Source of the DNA: Chitinophaga pinensis
GTDB lineage: Bacteria > Bacteroidota > Bacteroidia > Chitinophagales > Chitinophagaceae
Direction of reading: 5' to 3'
Assembly: GCA_943331145.2 (NCBI GenBank)
Contig: CALQKL020000141.1
Span: 1-6,001, forward strand
DNA length: 6,001 bases
The notes beneath the pieces were generated by a model, which worked only from the letters and a program-made list of their open reading frames with translations, searched no databases and had not been told where the DNA came from. This document shows, one piece after another, positions 1-5,674 of this stretch (its first letter is position 1; each line of letters begins with the position of its first letter). A program made the position numbers and the translations under genes.

Positions 1-850
1 AAACATTATGGTAAAAAATGGCGAAGTTTATTTCATCGATTTCCAAGGTGGAATGAAGGGTGCGCTACAATATGATGTAGCTTCTTTGTTGTGGCAAGCA
101 AAAGCTAATTTGAGTGATGAATGGAAAGATGTTTTACTTCAATATTATATGGATTGTGTAGATGAGCAATTGGAAACATCATTGGATAGAGCATCTTTTG
201 TAAATCAATACAATGGATATGTGTTGATACGACTGTTGCAAGTATTGGGCGCTTATGGGTTTAGGGGATTATTTGAACGTAAAGCACATTTTTTAACAAG
301 CATTCCATTTGCCTTACAAAATTTAAAACACTTTTTACAGCACAAAAAAATAGGCATTCGTTTTCCAGAATTTGAGCAATTGCTTGAAAAAATAGTTAGT
401 GATACAATCATTCAACAATTTGAAAATATAAAAGCAAATAAAGAAACTCCTTTGACTGTAAAAGTTCAAAGCTTTTCTTATTTAAAAAATGGATATCCAA
501 AAGATGAAACTAAAAATGGTGGAGGTTACGTTTTTGATTGTAGGGGCATTTTAAATCCAGGTAGAATTGATGAATACAAAAAGCAATCTGGACAAGACAA
601 ACCGGTGAAAGATTATTTAGAGCAACAAACGTTGATGCCTAAATTTTTAAATAGCATTTATGATATCATAGACATAACCGTTGAAGATTACATAAAGCGT
701 GGATTTGAAAGTTTAGAAATTAATTTTGGATGTACTGGAGGGCAACACCGAAGTGTATACGCTGCAGAAGCCGTAGTGAGGCATTTGAAAAATAAATTTG
801 GCGTAAAGACGATATTAAACCACATGAACAACGAAAATTGGGTAAAATGA
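1..850 (+). CDS. APH/AmgK-like amino-sugar kinase fused to a RapZ C-terminal domain (5' end outside window)
   Basis: The reading frame is open to the left edge, so the N-terminal lobe is missing. Codons 2-7 encode Asn-Ile directly before Met at 8. This Asn fits the catalytic-loop Asn of the APH kinase fold (HxDxxxxN), followed by the metal-binding DFQ triad at residues 11-13 counted from that Met and by YDVASLL (22-28), typical of the aminoglycoside phosphotransferase/AmgK C-lobe. Residues ~150-280 form a second domain matching the C-terminal half of RNase adapter RapZ: VFDCRGILNPG (175-185), a DKPV segment (197-200) and the signature GCTGGQHRSVY (241-251). RapZ's own N-terminal P-loop domain is absent; the kinase takes its place. 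The downstream MurU-like gene overlaps by 4 bp, which suggests the kinase acts on MurNAc/GlcNAc in cell-wall recycling, as AmgK does in Pseudomonas. Substrate and the role of the RapZ domain are inference. The domain calls are strong; a plain 'phosphotransferase' label would be the cautious alternative. Confidence 0.9.
   Translation, partial: NIMVKNGEVYFIDFQGGMKGALQYDVASLLWQAKANLSDEWKDVLLQYYMDCVDEQLETSLDRASFVNQYNGYVLIRLLQVLGAYGFRGLFERKAHFLTSIPFALQNLKHFLQHKKIGIRFPEFEQLLEKIVSDTIIQQFENIKANKETPLTVKVQSFSYLKNGYPKDETKNGGGYVFDCRGILNPGRIDEYKKQSGQDKPVKDYLEQQTLMPKFLNSIYDIIDITVEDYIKRGFESLEINFGCTGGQHRSVYAAEAVVRHLKNKFGVKTILNHMNNENWVK
847..850 (+). promoter_or_regulatory. ATGA stop/start overlap (translational coupling site)
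   Basis: The TGA stop of the kinase-RapZ_C gene (848-850) shares three bases with the ATG start (847-849) of the nucleotidyltransferase gene. Such overlaps usually indicate termination-reinitiation and matched expression of the two proteins. No Shine-Dalgarno sequence is visible ahead of the ATG, which is consistent with reinitiation and with Bacteroidota habits. Confidence 0.75.
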
Positions 851-1566
851 AAGCAATGATTTTCGCTGCCGGTTTGGGCACTAGATTCAAACCCTGGACA
901 GACACAAATCCAAAAGCACTCGCTATAATAAATGGAAAATCTTTATTGCAAAGAAATATAGAATACCTTCAAAAATATGACATCACAGATGTGGTGGTAA
1001 ATGTGCATCATTTTGCAGATACAATCCTAGACAGCATTTTAGCAAACAATGGCTGGGGAAGCAACATAACAATCAGCGATGAACGAAATGAAGTTTTGGA
1101 AACTGGCGGTGGACTTTTAAAAGCTCAGCCATATCTTCAAAATGAAGCACCTTTCATTACATTGAATGCAGATATTTTAACCGATTTCCCAATAGATGAA
1201 CTTGTGCAATTCCATCAAGAAAAAAAAGCATTGATTTCCTTTGGTGTGTCAAACAGAAAAACAACTCGTAATTTTTTATTTGATGAAACCAATCAACTTT
1301 GTGGCTGGGAAAACAATTCAACTGGTGAACAAATCATATCTATTCAAAATAGAGTATTGCATCCGTTAGCATATAGTTGTGTAGCGATTTTCGAACCAAC
1401 TGTTTTTGAGAAAATACCACAACGAGGAAAATTTTCTTTAACAGAAACTTATTTAAGTTTAGCCGAAAAAAATCTTATCGCCGGGTTTGAACATAACAAT
1501 AATCGCTGGATTGATGTAGGAAAACCGGAAAGTGTGGTCGTTGCTGAGGAAATGTTTGGAGAGTAA
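847..1566 (+). CDS. murU: MurU-like sugar-1-phosphate nucleotidyltransferase
   Basis: A 239-residue NTP_transferase protein, close to the usual length of MurU (a little over 220). The N-terminus MKAMIFAAGLGTRFKPWTDT continues into NPKAL and carries the GxGTRxxPxTxxxPK nucleotide-binding signature (residues 9-23, Lys23). Then come ETGGGL (85-90), found in MurU and related uridylyltransferases, NADI (107-110, Asp109 fitting the Mg-binding Asp) and WIDVGKP (221-227, second metal Asp223). There is no C-terminal left-handed beta-helix, so it is not a GlmU-type bifunctional enzyme. MurU transfers UMP to MurNAc-1-phosphate to give UDP-MurNAc, bypassing de novo synthesis. The ATG at 847 is preferred over the in-frame TTG at 838 because it overlaps the upstream stop as ATGA and matches the family N-terminus. 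Coupling to an AmgK-like kinase supports the MurU assignment, but another sugar-1-phosphate (GlcNAc, mannose, glucose) cannot be excluded from sequence alone. Confidence 0.85.
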   Translation: MKAMIFAAGLGTRFKPWTDTNPKALAIINGKSLLQRNIEYLQKYDITDVVVNVHHFADTILDSILANNGWGSNITISDERNEVLETGGGLLKAQPYLQNEAPFITLNADILTDFPIDELVQFHQEKKALISFGVSNRKTTRNFLFDETNQLCGWENNSTGEQIISIQNRVLHPLAYSCVAIFEPTVFEKIPQRGKFSLTETYLSLAEKNLIAGFEHNNNRWIDVGKPESVVVAEEMFGE

Positions 1567-1568
1567 TA

Positions 1569-1586
1569 CTTCCCCCAAGGGGGAAG
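1569..1586 (+). terminator. Perfect GC-rich inverted repeat just after the murU-like stop; possible terminator hairpin
   Basis: CTTCCCCC-AA-GGGGGAAG forms two perfect 8-nt arms separated by AA, starting two bases after the TAA stop. The innermost C/G pairs must open to make a loop. It is followed by ATTTG rather than a long T tract, so it is not a classical intrinsic terminator. It could still end transcription or protect the mRNA 3' end. Similar CCCCC/GGGGG palindromes occur as dispersed intergenic elements in Bacteroidota, which is the alternative reading. Confidence 0.4.
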
Positions 1587-1591
1587 ATTTG

Positions 1592-1623
1592 ACACGAAGA
1601 CACAAAGACGCAAAGACACGAAG
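1592..1623. repeat. Four-copy 8-bp tandem repeat, consensus ACRCRAAG
   Basis: Four consecutive octamers are ACACGAAG (1592-1599), ACACAAAG (1600-1607), ACGCAAAG (1608-1615) and ACACGAAG (1616-1623), directly followed by eight T (1624-1631). It is non-coding. A two-unit version followed by seven T occurs again at 1723-1745. Confidence 0.85.
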
Positions 1624-1646
1624 TTTTTTTTGAAATAAATGATGCT

Positions 1647-1702
1647 AATAAATGGAAAATACTTCCAACCTTAAACCCTTAAACTATTAAACCAGCGAAA
1701 CG
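1647..1702. repeat. Diverged direct repeat, copy 1 (56 bp)
   Basis: This copy aligns without gaps to 1820-1875, with 45 of 56 positions identical by hand count. Its core is three octamers TTAAACCC, TTAAACTA, TTAAACCA (1671-1694) followed by GC. Upstream, TGGAA (1653-1657) and TTCCA (1663-1667) form a small 5-bp inverted repeat with a 5-nt loop. A T tract at 1711-1718 follows shortly after. Confidence 0.75.
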
Positions 1703-1722
1703 TTTTAAACTTTTTTTTCTTG

Positions 1723-1745
1723 AAGCAAAGGCACGAAGTTTTTTT
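1723..1745. repeat. Partial second copy of the octamer tandem block plus T tract
   Basis: AAGCAAAG (1723-1730) and GCACGAAG (1731-1738) match the last two octamers of the block ending at 1623 with one mismatch each, and are again followed directly by a T run (1739-1745). This shows that the whole arrangement of octamers, T run and hairpin is duplicated, not just one element of it. Confidence 0.6.
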
Positions 1746-1789
1746 ATAAAACAAAGTTGTTAATTATTGGAATTGGGTTCCAACCTTTT

Positions 1790-1814
1790 GATGATTGGTT
1801 ATAAAACCAACATC
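1790..1814. other. Hairpin: 10-bp stem, single bulged A, ATAA loop
   Basis: GATG-A-TTGGTT (1790-1800) pairs with AACCAACATC (1805-1814) around the loop ATAA (1801-1804), with A1794 unpaired. It lies in the segment (about 1786-1843) that is extra in the second repeat half relative to the first. There is no T tract on either strand after the stem, so it is not a classical intrinsic terminator. Its place between convergent genes would still allow it to protect a 3' end. Confidence 0.5.
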
Positions 1815-1819
1815 GGCAG

Positions 1820-1875
1820 AATAATTGGAAGATGCTTTGACCATTAAACCATTAAACTATTAAACCAGCATAGCG
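1820..1875. repeat. Diverged direct repeat, copy 2 (56 bp)
   Basis: This is the partner of the copy at 1647-1702 (about 80% identical by hand count). It carries the octamers TTAAACCA, TTAAACTA, TTAAACCA (1844-1867) followed by GC. It ends 24 bases short of the stop codon of the convergent beta-barrel gene. The rest of the 333-bp gap between the two convergent genes shows no open reading frame worth calling. Confidence 0.75.
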
Positions 1876-1899
1876 AATTAACCTCTTGTCTTCATACAT

Positions 1900-4296
1900 C
1901 TATTCCTTCACTTCCGATGGTGCTTCAAAACCATTCTTCTTTTCTTCTTTTTGTTTTAATCCAAAATTGTATCTAAACGTAATGCCAATTTTTCGAGTGT
2001 CGTTTATGCGCTTACCATTTATATTTTGATTGTTTCTATCAAATTGAAATACTACACGATTTGTTTGTAAAACATCATTTATAGAAAGAATAAGATTCGC
2101 TTTTCTTTTTAGAATTGATTTATTTGCAGACACTACCATACCGCCAAATGTATTCAACTCATAAAAATTTTGCAGCGCTTTTGAACGTAAAAAAGCTTGC
2201 AAATTGCAGGTGAATGATTTGGTGAATTTATATTCATGAAAAGTAAATAAGGTAAAACTGCCTCGATTGTAATTGAATATTTGATTTTGATAGAAGCCAC
2301 GATATTCACTGTAATTATATAAGCCGCCAATGTAAAAAAAGTATTTGCCTCCAGGTGGAATTCCACCAACCAATCTACAATACGTCTCTTTATTCTTTCC
2401 TAAATTATCAAATGTTCGAAAAGCTATTTTTGTTGACTCGTCCTGATAAATCACACTTGAAAAAATATCTTTTGTATAATTAATTCCAACAGAAGCTACA
2501 GGCATATCATTAAACGTAACATTAAACTCGTAGTTGGTGGTGAACTGCGGTTTTAGTGAAGGATTTCCTGCTTCGTATAAATATTGATCTATAAATTTAG
2601 GATAAGGATTCAAACTCTCATAATATGGACGTTTAATGCTTTTACGAAATATTGCATTGGCCATTAAGGTTTGTCCATAAATTTTAAACAGTTTATGTTT
2701 TAAGTAAACGTATGGAAAAACATCTTTTCTTTTTATTGAAAAATTTGTATCAGTTGGAACAATTTGATTTCCCGAAATATTTGTTGTTTCAAATCTTAAC
2801 CCTGGCTTTATGGTAAATCCATAAATTGTTTTCGACACTTGAAGATATGCAGCGTTAATAGACTCTGAATAATTGTATGTGTTGGTCTGGAAATAATCAA
2901 TTTGCCTATTTTGATTTGCAGAATCTTTATAAAAAAGAGATTTGTTACGGCTATTGCTATTGCTCAATTTTAAGCCAGTTTCAAATGTATATCCGTGTTT
3001 TAATTTCAACACCAAATCCGATTGAAAACTTAATATTTTTTTATCATTGTCATTATTTCCATCACCATTAAATGTAGCAAATATGGGTAAGTAATAATTA
3101 TTCGTGTATTGTTGACTGTTATGATAATTAAAAATCGAATATTCTAAAACGTTTGTCCACTCACTTCCTATGGTATCAATTTTAAACTTTGAGTTTAATG
3201 TGTTGGATAAAAAAACAGCGTTATTGTTGTTGTGCACATCAGAATTGTTTTTTGCTAATAACGGTGCTATATTGACTTTTGAAATATTGATATTATTGAT
3301 TGACTTGTTTTCATTCTTTGTTGTATTTAATTTCACATCAATGCCTAAACTCCATTTAGTGTTGATTGCATAATCTGTACCTGCACTTAAATAATTAGTT
3401 ATGCTTGGATATTTGGTATATGAATTTTGCAAAACGGATACACTATCAACATCAAAGTTTCTATTTGAAATTATAGATTCAAAACTATTTTTTTTGGTGT
3501 ATTGATAACTGAGATAGCTATTAAATTTTGTATTGCCATTATTGATGTTGAAGCCGACTGTGCTGGTATTGTATACCCCTTGAAATGTTGCCATGTTCAC
3601 GCTTCCGCTACTTCCAACTTTCACGCCTTTTTTAAGTACAATATTTAAAATGCCGCCACTACTTGCTGCGTCATATTTTGCAGAAGGATTTCGCATGATT
3701 TCAATTTTACTGACACTATTTGCTGGTAAACTTTTTAAAAGTGAAGCCAAATCAGCATTGCTGAGTTTCATTTCACGGCCATTTAAAAAAATGGTTGCTG
3801 GTGTAGTGCTGTTCAGATAAACATTTCCATCCTGATCTATTATTGTACCTGGTGTTTTCTCGATTACCTCAAATGCATTGGTGCTACTATTGGATAATGT
3901 AGTTGCATCAACAATTGTTTTATCATCCTCCTCTTTCATCAATGGTTTTTTGGAAACAATTATTACTGATTTCATCACTTCAACATTGTTATTTAATACT
4001 ACAACAAGTTTTATGGATTCTGTACCGATATGAATTTTCTTCTCAAAATTCTTTTTAGAAACTGCTGTGATTTTTAAAAGATAATCTGAAGACGATTGAA
4101 CATTAAAAAAGTCATTTGATTTTAATACTTTTTTTTCTACAATGATACTGTCTGGAAGATGCACCAATAAGGCTGTTGCATTTTCGAATGCTTCATTTTG
4201 TGCATTTAAAATGGAAAGATTTAAGTTTAATTGTTGCGCAAAAATTTGCACCTGAAAAAACAAAAAAAGAAAAACTGTAGAATAAAATAATTTCAA
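1900..4296 (-). CDS. Outer-membrane plug/beta-barrel protein (TonB-receptor-like, OMP_b-brl_3 type)
   Basis: This 798-residue protein has a signal peptide, a hydrophobic run at residues 3-20 ending FA before QQ (likely cleavage at 20/21). Residues ~21-105 look like a CarboxypepD-regulatory/Ig-like domain. A TonB-receptor-like plug follows at ~110-222, with VIEKTPG (144-150), ATIFLNGREM (167-176), VSKIEIMRNPSAKYDA (195-210) and GGILNIVLKKG (214-224). The remaining ~570 residues alternate as beta strands, end near KIGITFRYNFG, and finish in a charged tail rich in Lys/Glu. I see no clear TonB box. It sits last in an operon with a periplasmic adaptor and a TolC protein (22-bp gap), so a role in export, or in import of a related compound, is possible; the ligand is unknown. 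The start is TTG at 4296: an in-frame TAG lies at 4309-4311, there is no ATG between, and the signal peptide begins immediately after the TTG. Architecture is sure, function is not. Confidence 0.9.
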   Translation of the reverse strand: MKLFYSTVFLFLFFQVQIFAQQLNLNLSILNAQNEAFENATALLVHLPDSIIVEKKVLKSNDFFNVQSSSDYLLKITAVSKKNFEKKIHIGTESIKLVVVLNNNVEVMKSVIIVSKKPLMKEEDDKTIVDATTLSNSSTNAFEVIEKTPGTIIDQDGNVYLNSTTPATIFLNGREMKLSNADLASLLKSLPANSVSKIEIMRNPSAKYDAASSGGILNIVLKKGVKVGSSGSVNMATFQGVYNTSTVGFNINNGNTKFNSYLSYQYTKKNSFESIISNRNFDVDSVSVLQNSYTKYPSITNYLSAGTDYAINTKWSLGIDVKLNTTKNENKSINNINISKVNIAPLLAKNNSDVHNNNNAVFLSNTLNSKFKIDTIGSEWTNVLEYSIFNYHNSQQYTNNYYLPIFATFNGDGNNDNDKKILSFQSDLVLKLKHGYTFETGLKLSNSNSRNKSLFYKDSANQNRQIDYFQTNTYNYSESINAAYLQVSKTIYGFTIKPGLRFETTNISGNQIVPTDTNFSIKRKDVFPYVYLKHKLFKIYGQTLMANAIFRKSIKRPYYESLNPYPKFIDQYLYEAGNPSLKPQFTTNYEFNVTFNDMPVASVGINYTKDIFSSVIYQDESTKIAFRTFDNLGKNKETYCRLVGGIPPGGKYFFYIGGLYNYSEYRGFYQNQIFNYNRGSFTLFTFHEYKFTKSFTCNLQAFLRSKALQNFYELNTFGGMVVSANKSILKRKANLILSINDVLQTNRVVFQFDRNNQNINGKRINDTRKIGITFRYNFGLKQKEEKKNGFEAPSEVKE

Positions 4297-4311
4297 TATT
4301 GTATAAATCTA
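4294..4311 (-). promoter_or_regulatory. Non-ATG translation start region of the beta-barrel gene
   Basis: Reading on the - strand, an in-frame TAG (4311-4309) is followed by ATT, TAT, ACA, ATA and then TTG (4296-4294), after which the signal peptide starts. TTG is the only common start codon available. ATT or ATA are theoretical alternatives. No Shine-Dalgarno sequence is present in the AT-rich 22-bp gap after the adaptor gene. A weak start could lower the output of this last cistron. Confidence 0.55.
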
Positions 4312-4318
4312 TGGTTGA

Positions 4319-5662
4319 TTAATTTTTTTCAAAAAGTGCGCTCTTGTCAACCACTTTAACTTCCATACTGTCTTTCAAGTTTTTACTAACTGTTTCGTAT
4401 GGGCCTGTAATTACTTGTTCGCCTTCTTTTAATCCGTCTGTAATTTCAATGTTGTTGATATCTTGAATGCCCGTTTTTACATTTACTTTTTTCACTTTTG
4501 AATCTTTGGATAAAACAAAAACAACTACATCCAAATCATCCACCGAAATAGCAGGGGTTACATTTGTTTCATCCGTTTTTTCTTTCTTTTCAATACCTAA
4601 TTTCTCTCTTGTAGTAACTGAATTAATAGGCACACTCAACACATTATATTGTGTACGGGTTTGAATATCTGCATTAGCACTCATTCCTGGTCTAAATGGA
4701 AAACTACCATTCCCCAATAAATCTTGATAGCTTTCGCGAAGCAATCTTACATAAACTTTGTATTGCGTGACATCATTACTTGAAGCAGATAAGCCAAGTT
4801 GAGAAGCTGCCCCATTGTTGCTACTTGCAATCTGCGTAACTATACCTTTAAATTTTCTTTCGCTGTATGCATCAATAGATACCAATGCACTATCGCCCAA
4901 TTTAACTTTGGGAATATCATTTTCTCCAACATCAACACGAACCTCTATTTTATCCATGTTTGCAATGCGCAAAATTTCTGTACCTACATTAAAGCTATTA
5001 CCTGCAACTTTTTCCCCTTTTTTTACATTGAGTAAACTCACTACTCCATCCATTGGCGCAATGATTGAAGTGCGATTTAAATCTTTGTTGGCTCTATTCA
5101 ATGTTGCTTCTGCAGATTTAACGGAAGCACTAACACCATTTATACTCTGTACACCTGCAGAATAATTTGCTTTGGCTGTTTTGTATCCAGCTTCTGCAAC
5201 ATTGAATTCACTTTTGCTGATTACTTTTTCGTCATACAATTTCTTTTGCATGTCGAAATTCTTCTTTGCTTGTTCAAGTTGAGCATCCAAAGCATCTAAT
5301 GCCGCTTTAGAATTGGCAACCTGAGATTTAGATTGGTCAACACCAAATGATGCTTGATCACGTTGAATGCTATAAATATCTGCGTATATGCGTGCCAGTA
5401 ATTGTCCTTTTTTTACCGTATCTCCTTCTTGAACATATAACTCAGTGATTTCACCGCTAATATCTGGACTGATTTTTACTTCAATCTCAGGATAAACTTT
5501 GCCACTGGCATTTACAATTTCAATGATGTTTCTGCGTACTACTTTTTCAGCGGTAACCTTAGTGCCCTCTTTTTTTCCAAACACACCCGACTTAAATAAC
5601 ACCACCATTACCGCCAACAATAATATTGATAATGCAATAATCCATTTTGCTTTCTTATTCAT
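4319..5662 (-). CDS. Periplasmic adaptor subunit of a tripartite efflux pump (HlyD/MacA-like membrane fusion protein)
   Basis: This 447-residue protein has an N-terminal membrane anchor (residues 7-23, preceded by KKAK, giving a periplasmic body). The first half of the lipoyl/barrel-sandwich domain is at ~55-92 (ISGEITELYVQEGDTVKKGQ). A long alpha-helical hairpin follows at ~95-195, rich in Ala, Lys, Gln and Ser, with the turn near LYDEKVISKSEF (142-153). The second lipoyl half is at ~198-232 (IIAPMDGVVSLLNVKKGEKV), then a beta-barrel domain (~238-340) with FRPGMSANADI (323-333), and a membrane-proximal domain (~341-437) interrupted by a charged linker around 355-372. Such proteins bridge an inner-membrane ABC or RND transporter and TolC. 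Here the TolC-family gene lies just upstream (12-bp gap) but no pump gene is in the window. The start is ATG at 5662 with no Shine-Dalgarno sequence. The family is certain; MacA-like (ABC partner) rather than RND-type is an inference from the single anchor and sequence style, and the substrate is unknown. Confidence 0.93.
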   Translation of the reverse strand: MNKKAKWIIALSILLLAVMVVLFKSGVFGKKEGTKVTAEKVVRRNIIEIVNASGKVYPEIEVKISPDISGEITELYVQEGDTVKKGQLLARIYADIYSIQRDQASFGVDQSKSQVANSKAALDALDAQLEQAKKNFDMQKKLYDEKVISKSEFNVAEAGYKTAKANYSAGVQSINGVSASVKSAEATLNRANKDLNRTSIIAPMDGVVSLLNVKKGEKVAGNSFNVGTEILRIANMDKIEVRVDVGENDIPKVKLGDSALVSIDAYSERKFKGIVTQIASSNNGAASQLGLSASSNDVTQYKVYVRLLRESYQDLLGNGSFPFRPGMSANADIQTRTQYNVLSVPINSVTTREKLGIEKKEKTDETNVTPAISVDDLDVVVFVLSKDSKVKKVNVKTGIQDINNIEITDGLKEGEQVITGPYETVSKNLKDSMEVKVVDKSALFEKN

Positions 5663-5674
5663 AATGATAACAAT

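Noticed and set aside
8..10. ATG at 8 as the true start of the kinase-RapZ_C protein
   Set aside because: The frame is open to the left edge and the preceding codons give Asn-Ile, fitting the kinase catalytic loop. Starting at 8 would leave a kinase with no N-lobe or catalytic Asp.
838..846. TTG at 838 as start of the MurU-like protein
   Set aside because: The ATG at 847 overlaps the upstream stop as ATGA and gives the family's usual MKAMI N-terminus.
720..905. 61-residue - strand reading frame across the kinase/MurU junction
   Set aside because: It is antisense to two strongly supported domains and has no start context or similarity I recognise.
1790..1814. Classical rho-independent terminator
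   Set aside because: A good stem exists but neither strand has a T tract right after it.
1592..1875. CRISPR-like array
   Set aside because: Repeats are 8-bp tandem units without spacers, and the longer repeats are only two diverged copies; no cas genes are present.
2877..3820. Short + strand reading frames opposite the beta-barrel gene
   Set aside because: They are antisense to a continuous 798-residue protein with clear plug and barrel motifs, and show no recognisable domains.
4815..5165. 116-residue + strand reading frame
   Set aside because: It lies entirely opposite the well-supported adaptor gene, with no family signature; it is a shadow of coding sequence on the other strand.
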